A stretch of DNA of 26,584 bases from JANJWP01 sp964540725 (GCA_964540725.1 CAZINU010000011.1:1-26584), one strand, 5' to 3'; shown: positions 1 through 8,708, counted from the stretch's first letter. Notes: a model not told the origin generated them from the letters alone. Translations and numbers: made by a program.

Positions 1-143
1 TCATAACCGAATCGGGAGAACTCCGGAGGGAGGCGGTCGTCGGGCGGTCGTAAAGCTCCGGTCGGACGCCCCCGGGATTTTCGAAGGCGCCGGACGGTTT
101 TTTCCGAAGGGATTTCGAAAATCGGCCCGTTCCCCGAAAACCC

Positions 144-170
144 TCGACAAATCGGGCGTTTCGGTATAAT
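144..170 (+). promoter_or_regulatory. Putative sigma70-like promoter for the helix-turn-helix gene
   Basis: A perfect TATAAT lies at 165-170 with a weak TCGACA at 144-149 (15-bp spacer). The start codon at 193 follows about 22 nt after the -10 box and has no Shine-Dalgarno sequence. In 1-143 I see no supportable gene. A minus-strand ATG at 4-2 could be the start of a gene leaving the window, but too little of it is present. Confidence 0.45.
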
Positions 171-192
171 CGCCACGACCTTTCCGCCGCCC

Positions 193-783
193 ATGTCCTT
201 CTCGCTCGATCGAACCGAGGCCGCCGCCGCCCTCGAAATCTCCACGCGCACGCTCGACCGGTACGTAAAATCCGGAAAACTCCGCTCGAAAAAAGTGGGG
301 AAGAAGGTGTACGTCCACGACGCCGATTTGGAGCGCGTCAGGCACGAGCTTTCCCGAGGAAACGACGAATCGCCCTCCGTTCCCGAATTCGCCGCGCCCG
401 AAACGCCGGAAATCGTTTTTTTCGAAGACGGTTCCGATTCGGGCTTCAAGCGTCGCCCGCTTTTGGTGGACTATCGCGAACTCTTCGAGAATGCGCAGAA
501 GAGCATCGAGGAAAAAGACCGCGTCATCCGCGAACTCTCGTTCCGCGTCGGACAGGCCGAGGCCGAACTGAAAACCTCGGTATCGCTTTTGGAACACAAG
601 AAGACCGCCTACCTTCTCGAGGCGGCGAAAGCGAAATCCGAAGAAGACCGCGCGACCGCTTCGAAGGAAATCGAATCGCTCAAATCGGCCGTCGAAAGCG
701 AACGGACGACGACCGCGATTCTGGTCATCGCCCTCGTCTTCCTTTTGGTCGGATTCATCGGACTTTGGTTCGCGTCGGCATAA
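193..783 (+). CDS. Membrane-anchored helix-turn-helix protein with coiled coil
   Basis: This is a 196-residue protein. Residues about 5-45 resemble a MerR/excisionase-type helix-turn-helix (AAAALEISTRTLDRYVKSGKL followed by a YVHDADLERVR wing). A charged, proline-containing linker follows, then a helical coiled-coil stretch at about 90-165 (heptad-like E/K/L/A pattern) and one C-terminal transmembrane helix (about 173-193, ILVIALVFLLVGFIGLWF). The order suggests a DNA-binding head tethered to the membrane by a coiled coil, which could link DNA to the envelope or act as a one-component regulator; this is inference. It ends in TAA 58 bp before pyrH and may be co-transcribed with it. The start at 193 is the first ATG after the TATAAT box. 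Confidence 0.8.
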   Translation: MSFSLDRTEAAAALEISTRTLDRYVKSGKLRSKKVGKKVYVHDADLERVRHELSRGNDESPSVPEFAAPETPEIVFFEDGSDSGFKRRPLLVDYRELFENAQKSIEEKDRVIRELSFRVGQAEAELKTSVSLLEHKKTAYLLEAAKAKSEEDRATASKEIESLKSAVESERTTTAILVIALVFLLVGFIGLWFASA

Positions 784-841
784 TTGCCGGCGCGTTTTCA
801 TTACCTGACGCCGTCCACGATCCCATTACCCCACGCACGCC

Positions 842-1555
842 ATGAACCTTTCTTCCAAGAAACGATTCCTTCTCAAGCTCTCCGGCGAGGCCCTGCAAGG
901 AAAGGCCGGGTACGGCATCGACGTGGATTTTCTCCACGACTTGGCGGAAAAGGTCGTCACGCTTTCCAAGAAACGCGGCAAAGAAGTCGTCATCGTCATA
1001 GGCGGCGGAAACATTTTCCGCGGCGCCGCGATGGCCGCGAAGGGGTTGGACCGCTCGTCGGGCGACTACATGGGCATGCTCGCCACGGTCATCAACGGCA
1101 TCGCCCTCGGCGACGCTATCGAACGGCACGGGCAAGAGGTGCGCATCATGAGCGCGATCGAGGTCCCGAAGGTTTCGGAGCTGTTCATCCGCCGCCGCGC
1201 GCTCAAGCATCTCGGGAACGGCCGCGTCGTCATCGCCGTGGGAGGAAGCGGGAACCCGTTCTTTACGACCGATTCGGCCGCCGTCCTCCGCGCGCTCGAA
1301 CTCGAATGCGACGTCCTCGTCAAGGCAACGAAGGTCGACGGGGTGTACGACAAAGATCCCATGAAGCATGCCGACGCCGTCCGGTACGATACGGTTTCGT
1401 ATCCCGAGGCGCTTTCGAAGAATCTCCGAATCATGGATCAAAGCGCCCTGGCGCTTGCCGGGGACGAAAAACTGCCCATCTTCGTATGCCGAATAGAAGA
1501 CGTGGCGAAGCTCGGGGAAGGGGAAGTGCGCGGAACGCTCGTGACCGCGCCGTAG
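842..1555 (+). CDS. pyrH: Uridylate (UMP) kinase PyrH
   Basis: This cytoplasmic enzyme phosphorylates UMP to UDP in de novo pyrimidine synthesis. The 237-residue sequence has the amino-acid-kinase fold signatures: an N-terminal LKLSGEAL at about residues 11-18, the glycine-rich GGGNIFRG at about 54-61, DYMGMLATVINGIAL, and GGSGNPFFTTDSAAVLRALE. The KATKVDGVYDKDP segment and the C-terminal MDQSALALA are typical of bacterial UMP kinases. The length is normal for the family. It ends in TAG only 3 bp before the converging batC stop codon, with no obvious terminator hairpin between them. The usual ribosome recycling factor neighbour is not adjacent. No Shine-Dalgarno sequence precedes the ATG. Confidence 0.97.
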   Translation: MNLSSKKRFLLKLSGEALQGKAGYGIDVDFLHDLAEKVVTLSKKRGKEVVIVIGGGNIFRGAAMAAKGLDRSSGDYMGMLATVINGIALGDAIERHGQEVRIMSAIEVPKVSELFIRRRALKHLGNGRVVIAVGGSGNPFFTTDSAAVLRALELECDVLVKATKVDGVYDKDPMKHADAVRYDTVSYPEALSKNLRIMDQSALALAGDEKLPIFVCRIEDVAKLGEGEVRGTLVTAP

Positions 1556-1558
1556 GGG

Positions 1559-2638
1559 CTACCACGTTTTTCCGCTTTCTTCCGAGGGGGTTCCGAAGAA
1601 TCGCTCGAAGAGCGGATCTCCCCGGAAGAATTCGCGGAACTCGCCCGGGAGGACCGTTCCCGCTCCCGCGCTTTCGCCCGGTTTTCCGTCCGGGCGGACG
1701 AACTCGTTCTGACGCTTCTGGAGTTCCCGCGCGGCGTCGAGATTCCATTCGAGCTCCCGCCGTTCGGCGTCGGTCAGTCCGGTTCCGATGCCGGCACCGC
1801 CGCCCCCGACCCTCCGAAGGTCTCCGGCATTGCTCCAATTTCCCGATTCCGGTTTCAGACGGTCTTCCGCCGTCCCGCCTTCTCGCGGAGTCGTTGCGGA
1901 CGGATCGTCCGCGCCTTCGTCCTTGTCCGGCGCTTCGGGGGAACCGTCCGTACCCGCCTTGCCAGGGCCGTTTTTCTCCGTGCGCGACGGGTCGGATTTT
2001 TCAGGCCGCTCCTCGTCCCCGGATTTTTCCGTCTCGGGTTCTTTCTCCGTTTTTTCCGAAGCCCCGCTTCCGGAATCGGCACCGGAACCGTTTTTCGGAG
2101 ATTCGGAACCGCTTCCGGTTTCCGGCTTCGAGGGGGATATGCCCGGAAGGGGTTCCGGAGGAAACTCCCTTTCCAAGAACCGTTTCACTTCCCAGTAATT
2201 GTTCTCGGCCTCGGGCATCCAGCGGACTTCGAACGACCGTTCGTACGTCCGAAGCGCCGCTTCGAGCGACTGTTTCCGAGCTATTCCCGAAAGCGAGAGG
2301 GCATCCCTCGCGTACGCGTTGCCGAGGTCGTAGAGACGAACCGATTCCATTCGGGCATTTCCGGAAAACGACGCGTCCGAAATGGCTCCGATCGCGTCCG
2401 ACCCACTCCCCGCTTCCGATTTCGCGACCGAACCGGCGAACCGGAGGTATGTCCGTTTTTCCACCCCCGACGCGGGGGTTCCGCTTTCGAACGCCCGGCC
2501 CGCTTCGGCGTTCCGTCCCTCCGAAAACAGGAGGTATCCGCGAACCGCGGCGTTCCAAAAATCGGCGTTCCGGATTCCCGGAATTCCGAAGGCGGTGACG
2601 ATGCCGGCCAATCCGGCGATAAGGAGGAACCGTTTCAT
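1559..2638 (-). CDS. BatC-like secreted TPR protein of the Bat cluster
   Basis: The 359-residue protein starts with a signal peptide or anchor (MKRFLLIAGLAGIVTAFGI). A helical repeat region at about 25-170 follows (YLLFSEGRNAEAGRAFESG, YDLGNAYARDALS, AALRTYERSFEVR), consistent with TPR units. Next come a long low-complexity S/E/K/P/D-rich linker (about 180-285) and a short C-terminal region with RRELEWNLDAARELQKRQNE. It directly follows the two von Willebrand A genes, and the start lies 1 bp from the batB stop. That is the position of BatC, the TPR partner of BatA/BatB in Bat (Bacteroides aerotolerance) operons. Family assignment rests on context and repeat pattern. The function is unproven in any CPR organism. 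It ends in TAG. Confidence 0.75.
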   Translation of the reverse strand: MKRFLLIAGLAGIVTAFGIPGIRNADFWNAAVRGYLLFSEGRNAEAGRAFESGTPASGVEKRTYLRFAGSVAKSEAGSGSDAIGAISDASFSGNARMESVRLYDLGNAYARDALSLSGIARKQSLEAALRTYERSFEVRWMPEAENNYWEVKRFLEREFPPEPLPGISPSKPETGSGSESPKNGSGADSGSGASEKTEKEPETEKSGDEERPEKSDPSRTEKNGPGKAGTDGSPEAPDKDEGADDPSATTPREGGTAEDRLKPESGNWSNAGDLRRVGGGGAGIGTGLTDAERRELEWNLDAARELQKRQNEFVRPDGKPGESAGAGTVLPGEFREFFRGDPLFERFFGTPSEESGKTW

Positions 2639-2639
2639 A

Positions 2640-3704
2640 TTAGGCGTTTCGGAAAAAATCGGCGTCCGACGGTTTCGAAGCCCCCTTCGGGACGCGTTTT
2701 CGGATCGAACGGTCGGGAAGAACGACGGACGCTACGAAGGCTGCCAAGGCTCCCGCGAGCGGAAGCGGGAATTCCCGTCCGCGGCGCGGCGCTTCCGCTT
2801 CGGTTCCTTCGGAATTTCCGACGGAAACCCGTTCCAATGCCCGAACGAAGAACTTTCCGTATTCTTCCGTACTTCGGGCGTACGCGCCGTCCGAGGTTTC
2901 GGCGAGACGTTCGAGCGCGACGTCGTTCCGCTTGGTAACGACCGCCTGTCACCGGTAGGTGAGGTGGGCGGTTCTTCCGAACGCGTCGGTTCCGAGGGGA
3001 ATCCGGCTTCACCGTTCCGAACCCATGCCCACGACGAGCGTCTCGGCCATTCCGGCTACCGGCGACCACGCGCTCCGGAGCGTTTCGGATTTCGGGGTAT
3101 CTTCTCCGTCCCCGCCGTCCGAAAAGACGACGGCGAGAAGGTCCTTTTTCCGTTCTCCGCCGTTCGGAACGGCCGAACGTCCTTTTGCGAGCCGGGCGGC
3201 GAACGCGGCGACTCCTTTCGTCAAATCGGTACCCTGCCGCTCCCCGGAGTACTTCGAAGAAATTCCCGAAAGCAGGAGCGAGAACGACGCCGCGTCGGAC
3301 GTCGCCGGAATGGCGGCGTCGGCCGTGGCTCCGAGCGCGAAGAGCGCGTACCGGTTTTCCGGGTGTTCCCGAACGGTCCGTTCGATCATTCGTTTGGCCG
3401 CTTCGAGGCGGGTACTTCCGTCCGGCGCGTCCGGCGCGTCCATACTCCTCGACACGTCGAGGAGGAACGCGACGTCCCTTCCGCCGGTTTCGGGAATTCC
3501 GGCCGTCCACCCCGTGGCGTGGAAGGCCAGCGCGAAGACCGAAACCAGCGCGAACAGAAATCGCGCCGCCGACCGGCCGCGGAACATCCGGTAGTTCGAG
3601 GAGGTTTCCGAAAGCGCGTACGGGCGAGCCGAAAAGACCGGGTTTTTCCGAAGGAGCGCGGCGGCCGCGACGATCGCGGTTATGACGAACAGGGAAGATT
3701 CCAT
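2640..3704 (-). CDS. batB: BatB-like von Willebrand factor A membrane protein with two UGA (Gly) codons
   Basis: In the standard code this would be two ORFs; with UGA as glycine it is one 354-residue protein ending in TAA. In-frame TGA codons lie at 3009-3011 (residue 232, SER-G-SRIPLG) and 2949-2951 (residue 252, TYR-G-QAVV). The VWA domain begins around residue 76 with the MIDAS motif DVSRSM (D83, S85, S87); VFSDGGDGED is the later metal-site loop. The stretch GMGSERGSRIPLG matches the usual BatB loop with a glycine before the S/P-I-P sequence, which supports the recoding. N-terminal helices (about 1-20 and 46-66) and a C-terminal helix (about 312-330) anchor it in the membrane. It sits between batA and batC. 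The substrate or partner is unknown. Confidence 0.9.
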
Positions 3705-3708
3705 ACGG

Positions 3709-4725
3709 TTATGCCGGTTGGTTTTCGGCGCCCTTCGGACGCAGGAACGCGAACGTCGCGAACGACGCGCAAAAAAGGACGGAGAAGGGCCAGGTCGCCG
3801 GAGGGTACCGGGTTTCGACGACCGACACGGTCTCGGTTTTGGTTAGGCGGTCGATGCGGTCGAAGACCCGGGCGAGGGATTCGGCATCCTTCGCCAATCC
3901 GTACTCGCCGCTACCGGTTTCCGCCATGCCCCGGAGGAGCGGTTCGTCGACGATCGCACGGATGGGTTTTCCGTCCGGTCCGGTAAAGAACCGTTTTTGT
4001 CCGGTGGCCGCGTCGGTGACGAACAGGTCGGTTCCTTTCGGGTCGCCGATGCCGACCGTAAAAATCCGGATACCCCGTTCGGCCGCGTACTTGGCGACGG
4101 GTTCGGGATCGAGCCCGACGTTCGCTTCGCCGTCTGTCAGGACGATCGCGACCTTTTCCCGAACGCTCCCGGAAAGCGCGTCCGTCGCGAGCAGGAGTCC
4201 GTCGCCCATGGCCGTTCCGGAAAGCCCGGGGATTTCCTGTCGGATCGAATCGGTCGTCGTTCGGAGGAGTATCTCCGAAAACGCCGTTTTCGAGGGGCTT
4301 GCCGGCGAAAGGAGGAACGGTTTTCCCGCGAACGCCACCAGGCCGAACCGGTCGCCCTCGCGTTTCGCGACGAATTCGGCAATGACCCGCTTCGCGACCT
4401 CGAGGCGGTTCGGAAGGATGTCTTCCGCGAGCATCGACTTCGAAAGGTCCAACACGAACGCGATGTCGATCCCTTCGGTCTTCCGTTCCGAGACGGTCCG
4501 TTCGTAGCGGGGGTCGGCAAGGATGGCCGCCGCCGAAAGTACGGCGATGGCCCCGGCCGCGGCCCGGACGAATCGAAACGCCCCGCCGCTCCCGAACGTC
4601 CGCTCCCCGGGGTTCCGAACGTAGGAAACGTACTTTCCGGATTTCCAGACCGTCCAAAAAACCGGAATCGCGAAAAGCGACGCGGCGAGCGCTTGCGGAA
4701 AAAGGAATATCGGAAGGTCGGACAT
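3709..4725 (-). CDS. batA: BatA-like von Willebrand factor A membrane protein
   Basis: The 338-residue protein has an N-terminal membrane region (about 5-27 and 52-71), a VWA domain at about 85-290 and a C-terminal helix (about 312-330). The MIDAS metal site is seen as DLSKSM (D93, S95, S97), with a threonine in the GLSGTAMGDGL loop and the aspartate of VLTDGEANVG. RFGLVAFAGKPFLLSPAS is typical of BatA. Bat VWA proteins are thought to form envelope complexes with TPR partners and MoxR ATPases. MoxR and DUF58 genes are not in this window. It lies 4 bp downstream of the small membrane gene and 4 bp upstream of batB, so the cluster is probably one operon. There is no internal TGA. Confidence 0.92.
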   Translation of the reverse strand: MSDLPIFLFPQALAASLFAIPVFWTVWKSGKYVSYVRNPGERTFGSGGAFRFVRAAAGAIAVLSAAAILADPRYERTVSERKTEGIDIAFVLDLSKSMLAEDILPNRLEVAKRVIAEFVAKREGDRFGLVAFAGKPFLLSPASPSKTAFSEILLRTTTDSIRQEIPGLSGTAMGDGLLLATDALSGSVREKVAIVLTDGEANVGLDPEPVAKYAAERGIRIFTVGIGDPKGTDLFVTDAATGQKRFFTGPDGKPIRAIVDEPLLRGMAETGSGEYGLAKDAESLARVFDRIDRLTKTETVSVVETRYPPATWPFSVLFCASFATFAFLRPKGAENQPA

Positions 4726-4728
4726 GGG

Positions 4729-5220
4729 CTACCTTAGGGAACGCAGTATCGCTTCGGCCGTTTTCCCGAGCCGTTCGGCCCGCTCGTCGGCCCGCTCGCC
4801 TTTCGGGGCGTAGGAGAGGTCCCGCGCGAGGGTCGCCGCTTCGGCGAGACCGTTCCTTCGGAACGAGCCTTGGGAAAATTCTTCGGCCGTCATGGTCCGT
4901 ATGCCCGGAACGAGCCCCGTCTCGCCCAAAAAATCCCGAAGCGCCGACCAGACCGTCTCGGCGAATTCCGGAGACGACGGATCGGCGTTCCGAATGCGTT
5001 CGAGGCACGCGAGTTTCAACGCTTCGAACCCCTCGCTTCCCGGGTGGACGGGGGTTTCGGCATTCCGCGCCGGGAGCGAGCTCCGGAAAACCGCGAATAG
5101 GACGACGAGAAGGGCAGCGGCGATTCCCGTCGCGACGTCCAAGACGTCCGGAACGAGCCAGGCGGCGTCCGGAAGGGGGATTTTCGAAGGAGCGAGTTGC
5201 AGGGTATCGGTCCGTTCCAT
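4729..5220 (-). CDS. Small membrane protein of the Bat cluster (DUF4381-like by position)
   Basis: The 163-residue protein has a short N-terminal segment with LAPSKIPLPDAAWLVPD, one transmembrane helix (about 28-46), and a soluble helical domain containing VWSALRDFLGETGLVPGIRTMTAEEFS. A proline-rich entry, one helix and a 'G-x-x-T-x-x-E-F' segment are what I would expect for the DUF4381-type proteins next to batA. I cannot confirm that without a profile search. Four base pairs separate it from batA and it ends in TAG. It probably works with the VWA proteins at the membrane. Confidence 0.7.
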   Translation of the reverse strand: MERTDTLQLAPSKIPLPDAAWLVPDVLDVATGIAAALLVVLFAVFRSSLPARNAETPVHPGSEGFEALKLACLERIRNADPSSPEFAETVWSALRDFLGETGLVPGIRTMTAEEFSQGSFRRNGLAEAATLARDLSYAPKGERADERAERLGKTAEAILRSLR

Positions 5221-5224
5221 ACGC

Positions 5225-6244
5225 TTATTTGTAACGGTCGCCGTATATTCGGAGGAGATTCTTTTTACAGACGCCTTCGTCCCGGCATACGAAGACCTTT
5301 CCGGGAATCCGGAGGTCTACGTACGATATCTTCCCTCCGACGATCGGGGAGCCTTCCCCCGCGTTCCAAAACCGGAATTTGGCGAATTGTTCCGATTCGG
5401 TTCCGTCGAGCGAAAAGAGCAGCCGGATGCCCGATTCGAAGGCGATATGGAGTTCGCGTTCCGTTTTGAAGAACGTGAATTTCGCGACGTTCGATTCCGG
5501 GTACGATTCCGCGAAGGCTTTCCGAAGGGTTCGGATGCGTTCCATTTGTCCCGGGCTCACGCCTTCCTTGTAATCCAGGAATTCCCCTTCCGCGAAGGAG
5601 GGGTCGACGATATCGAGCATCGGAAGGTCGGTTCCCTTCGACTTTTGGTAGACGAGAATGCCGTTTCCGGTTATCCCGTAGTACCGTTCGGTCTTCGGAA
5701 AGTACGTGAAGAATTCCGGCGGTCGCGAAGAGAGGACGATTTTCAGGCCGTTCGGATACAGCTTCGAAACCTCGGCCCGTTCGACGTTCTTTTGGGTGCC
5801 GATGACCATTCTGGACACTTCCCGCCCGGTAACGGAGAAAATCGGTTTTCCGTAGACCGGTTCGATCGATTTGTACGCGACGTTGACGTCGCTTCCGGCG
5901 TCGAGCCGTTCGATGATGACCTTCGACGCCGAGATTCGGAAATAGGGCGACCCGAATACGACGTACCCGCAGAGAAGGAGGATGAAAATCCCGAGAACCG
6001 CGAAACTGGCGGTATGCCGCTTTCCCGTTTCCTCGAGCCGGGAGTAAAAGGTCGAGGCGAACGCGTACGTGCGCTTGCGCGGATTCGACAGCGTTTCGAG
6101 CACTTTCGCGCCCGAGCGCGCCTCCGTTTTGGGAACGAGGTATTTTTTGGAACGTTCCTCCCGGATCCGATTTCGAAATTCCCGACGCTCGAAGAGGTTC
6201 GGAATCCGCGAAAGGAAGGCGATGAACCGATTATTTCCCGGCAT
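5225..6244 (-). CDS. FtsQ-like cell division protein (POTRA-type membrane protein)
   Basis: The ATG at 6244 begins MPGNNRFIAFLSRIPNLFERREFRN. The frame is open further upstream, but only in the frame opposite to rbfA. The 339-residue protein has a basic cytoplasmic N-terminus (about 1-80), one transmembrane helix (about 88-106, FAVLGIFILLLCGYVVF), then a POTRA-like segment (FRISASKVIIERLDAG...VNVAYKSIEPVYGKPIFSV). An FtsQ-type beta domain follows (VERAEVSKLYPNGLKIVLSSRPP...YYGITGNGILV). Single-pass topology and this order fit FtsQ/DivIB, which bridges early and late divisome proteins. Its start overlaps the rbfA stop by 14 bp, implying translational coupling. It ends in TAA. Confidence 0.82.
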   Translation of the reverse strand: MPGNNRFIAFLSRIPNLFERREFRNRIREERSKKYLVPKTEARSGAKVLETLSNPRKRTYAFASTFYSRLEETGKRHTASFAVLGIFILLLCGYVVFGSPYFRISASKVIIERLDAGSDVNVAYKSIEPVYGKPIFSVTGREVSRMVIGTQKNVERAEVSKLYPNGLKIVLSSRPPEFFTYFPKTERYYGITGNGILVYQKSKGTDLPMLDIVDPSFAEGEFLDYKEGVSPGQMERIRTLRKAFAESYPESNVAKFTFFKTERELHIAFESGIRLLFSLDGTESEQFAKFRFWNAGEGSPIVGGKISYVDLRIPGKVFVCRDEGVCKKNLLRIYGDRYK

Positions 6245-6590
6245 GTTTGGAGATTTCGTCGATAAGCGCGAGGACGCGGATTTCTTCCGATTCCGCATCT
6301 TCCGAAGCGGTTCGGAAACGGATGATGGGCGCCCGATGGAGTCCGACCGTCCGGGAGAGTTCGTGACGGATCTCCCCCGCGAGTTTCGCGAGGGTTTTGG
6401 GGAGTTTGTCGGCGTTCGTGACCGACGAAACCGAAACGTCGGCGTACGAGAGGTCCTTCGAGACCCGTACCGAACGTACGGATACCGGGCCGAATTCTTC
6501 GAACAGCCCTTGGTCGGCAATGGCCCGAACGGCCGATTCGGCGACGGTTTTTTCCACGAAGGCGGCGATTTTGTCGGTTCTTTGGGTCAT
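6231..6590 (-). CDS. rbfA: Ribosome-binding factor A
   Basis: The 119-residue protein is of normal RbfA size, a small KH-like protein that binds the 30S subunit during late 16S maturation. Recognisable segments are VAESAVRAIADQGL, VSVRSVRVSKDLSYADVSVSSV (the conserved 'V-x-V-S-x-D-L-x-x-A-x-V' strand), LAKLAGEIRHELSRTVGLHRAPIIRFRTA, and a C-terminal helix ending ALIDEISKHAGK. The start ATG lies 57 bp downstream of the polA stop codon. The stop overlaps the ftsQ-like start. No Shine-Dalgarno sequence precedes the ATG. Confidence 0.9.
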   Translation of the reverse strand: MTQRTDKIAAFVEKTVAESAVRAIADQGLFEEFGPVSVRSVRVSKDLSYADVSVSSVTNADKLPKTLAKLAGEIRHELSRTVGLHRAPIIRFRTASEDAESEEIRVLALIDEISKHAGK

Positions 6591-6647
6591 GGGGTGGGGG
6601 TCGGGTAACGTAAACGGATGCTTCGGATCGGACGTCTCGGTAGGGGC

Positions 6648-8051
6648 TTATCCTTTGGCGGCGAACCAATCGGGACCGATTCCCACGTCGACGGGGAGGC
6701 GGATCTGAGAATCGGGCAGGACGGTTTCCATGATTTCGCGGACGAGGGGTTCGAGCGTACCCATTTCGGATTCGGGACCCTCGAATACGAGTTCGTCGTG
6801 CACCTGCATGATCATCCGGCTTTCGAGTCCTTTTCGGACGATGGCGTCGCGAAGGCCGACCATGGCCATCTTTACCGCGTCGGCCGCGGTTCCCTGGACG
6901 GGCATGTTCATGGCTTCGCGTTCGGCCGCTTTTCGAAGGTTCATGTTGGCGTCGTTCAGCCCCTTTACGTACCGGCGCCTTCCGAAAAGGGTTTCGACGT
7001 ACCCGGTTTTTCGGGCGTTTTCAAGCAATCGGTCGTAGTATTCGCGGACTCCGGAGTACCGGGCGAAGAACGCGTCGATATACCGGGAGGCTTCGGCCGG
7101 GGAGGTGCCGATGGTTTTCGAAAGGCCGAATCCGGTAATTCCGTAGATGACGCCGAAATTGACGGTTTTCGCGATCCGGCGCTCCTCCTTCGAGACGGTT
7201 GCGGACGCGGGGAAGAGGAATTTGGCGGTTTCTGCGTGGATGTCCCGTCCGTCGGCGAACGCCCCTTTCAGCGCCCCGTCGCCGGAAAGTACGGCGAGAA
7301 TGCGGAGTTCCACCTGCGAATAGTCGGCAACGAGGAATCTCCAAGACGGTTCCGAAGGTCGGAACGCGGCCTTGATCCGTCCGGCGTACGCGTCTCCCGA
7401 CGGAACGTTCTGGAGGTTCGGGTTTTCGCTCGACAGGCGTCCCGTGCTCGTGAGGACCTGGTTGTAGGTGGTATGGATGCGTCCGGTCGTCCGGTCGATT
7501 TCTTTCAGGAGGCCTTCGGCGTACGTCGTGCGGAGCTTTTCGAGCGACCGGTATTCGAGAATGAGGGCCGCGATGGCGTACTGTTTCGAGATTTCCTCAA
7601 GCGCTTCGGCATCGACGCTGAAGCCGGTTTTGATTTTTTTCGTACGGGGGACGCCGAGCTTTTCGAACAGGACGTACTGCAATTGCCGGGGAGAGTTGGG
7701 ATTGAATGGCTCGCCTACCAGGTCGGTCATTTCCGCTTCGAGCCGTCGGGTTCGGTCGCGCAGCTCGTCCGCGAGTTCGCGGAGTTCCGATCCGTCTACG
7801 AAGACTCCTCGGGATTCCATTTCCGCCAAAACGGGAACGAGGCGGTTTTCGAGCCGTTCGGTCGGGGTTTCGTTTTCGGCGCCGAGCCGGAGCTTTTTTG
7901 CGAAATACGCCCGCTCGACCGCTTCGAGCGAGGCTTCGGACGCTACTTCCACGCCCTCGACGCCTCCGACGTACTTCGAAAAATCCGACGAATACGGATT
8001 CGTTTTGACGTCGAGCGCCAATCGGATTTTTTGGTCGCGGAAACGGGGCAT
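6648..8051 (-). CDS. polA: DNA polymerase I, polymerase domain only
   Basis: The 467-residue family A polymerase is much shorter than typical PolA (about 900 residues) and lacks recognisable 5'-3' and 3'-5' exonuclease domains; only about 70 residues precede the thumb. Motifs in order: LTSTGRLSSENPNLQN (template-binding), motif A DYSQVELRILA, the O-helix RRIAKTVNFGVIYGITGFG, MPVQGTAADAVK, and motif C VHDELVFEG. The catalytic aspartates of motifs A and C are present. The chosen ATG (8051) starts MPRFRDQKIRLALDVK; the frame is open to 8288, but that stretch carries a minus-strand promoter-like box and overlaps the divergent gene's leader. It ends in TAA. Gap filling and repair synthesis are the expected roles; any nuclease would have to be a separate protein. 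Confidence 0.93.
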   Translation of the reverse strand: MPRFRDQKIRLALDVKTNPYSSDFSKYVGGVEGVEVASEASLEAVERAYFAKKLRLGAENETPTERLENRLVPVLAEMESRGVFVDGSELRELADELRDRTRRLEAEMTDLVGEPFNPNSPRQLQYVLFEKLGVPRTKKIKTGFSVDAEALEEISKQYAIAALILEYRSLEKLRTTYAEGLLKEIDRTTGRIHTTYNQVLTSTGRLSSENPNLQNVPSGDAYAGRIKAAFRPSEPSWRFLVADYSQVELRILAVLSGDGALKGAFADGRDIHAETAKFLFPASATVSKEERRIAKTVNFGVIYGITGFGLSKTIGTSPAEASRYIDAFFARYSGVREYYDRLLENARKTGYVETLFGRRRYVKGLNDANMNLRKAAEREAMNMPVQGTAADAVKMAMVGLRDAIVRKGLESRMIMQVHDELVFEGPESEMGTLEPLVREIMETVLPDSQIRLPVDVGIGPDWFAAKG

Positions 8052-8080
8052 GGTTCCTCGGGGGTTCGGAAACGTTCCGG

Positions 8081-8086
8081 AGTATA
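8081..8086 (-). promoter_or_regulatory. Putative -10 box for polA
   Basis: TATACT is read on the minus strand, about 30 nt before the polA ATG. No convincing -35 box is visible. Its position supports the shorter polA start. Confidence 0.3.
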
Positions 8087-8173
8087 TCCAAAAACGCGTT
8101 CGAAAAAAGCCGGCTTCGGCGTTTCTTTCGTTCCCGGTCTGAAGCTTCCCGTCCCGCTCCGGGAACGTTCCCC

Positions 8174-8201
8174 TTGATACCCCGGATTTTGCGGATATCA
8201 T
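8174..8201 (+). promoter_or_regulatory. Putative promoter of the small membrane protein gene
   Basis: TTGATA at 8174-8179 and TATCAT at 8196-8201 are separated by 16 bp, about 34 nt upstream of the ATG at 8236. Confidence 0.5.
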
Positions 8202-8235
8202 CGGTTCCGAAGCGTAGTTCCTTACCTTTTTTCCC

Positions 8236-8670
8236 ATGTTCGGAAAACAGAAGAAGAACGCTTGTACTCCGGGACGCAAGCGTTTCATGACGGCCGTTCC
8301 CCTCGGAATCGCGTTCGGGTTTCTCTGCGCCTATCTCGCCTCCCGGTCGGTCGCCGTGGAATTCTGGTGGACGCCCCTCATGTGGACGATCGTAACCGAC
8401 CGGTTTCTCGTCGGCCTTCTCGTCGCGCTCGGCGGCGCCTACGTCATCCACCCCGTTTTCCGCTTTCGGTGCCACCCGATTCTCCGGGGCGCCGTCCTCG
8501 GAGCGGTCGCGTCCTTGCCGCTCGCGACCGGCGGAATGATGACGCCCCCGGCTTCCATGTCGGCGTGGACCCTCTTTTGGGCGACGGTCCTCGCGGGCGC
8601 TTTTTACGGAGCCGTCATCGACCTCATCGCCACGAAGGTGGCCGGAGAGGGCGAAGTTCTCATAAAATAG
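8236..8670 (+). CDS. Small polytopic membrane protein of unknown function
   Basis: The 144-residue protein has four predicted transmembrane segments: about 20-35 (VPLGIAFGFLCAYLA), 55-75 (TDRFLVGLLVALGGAYVI), 85-100 (GAVLGAVASLPLATGG) and 110-130 (WTLFWATVLAGAFYGAVIDL). A basic N-terminus (KQKKN...GRKR) suggests it lies in the cytoplasm. The sequence ends in TAG and has no TGA. I do not recognise the family. It stands alone between a promoter and a strong terminator, so it is probably monocistronic. Confidence 0.8.
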   Translation: MFGKQKKNACTPGRKRFMTAVPLGIAFGFLCAYLASRSVAVEFWWTPLMWTIVTDRFLVGLLVALGGAYVIHPVFRFRCHPILRGAVLGAVASLPLATGGMMTPPASMSAWTLFWATVLAGAFYGAVIDLIATKVAGEGEVLIK

Positions 8671-8708
8671 CGTCGGACGGAATACGTTCGAAAATCGGTT
8701 TGCTCGGG

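Noticed and set aside
784..2598. 604-codon plus-strand open frame over pyrH and batC
   Set aside because: Arg/Pro-rich shadow of pyrH in another frame and antisense to batC.
2382..3986. 534-codon plus-strand open frame
   Set aside because: Antisense to batC, batB and batA; Arg-rich shadow composition.
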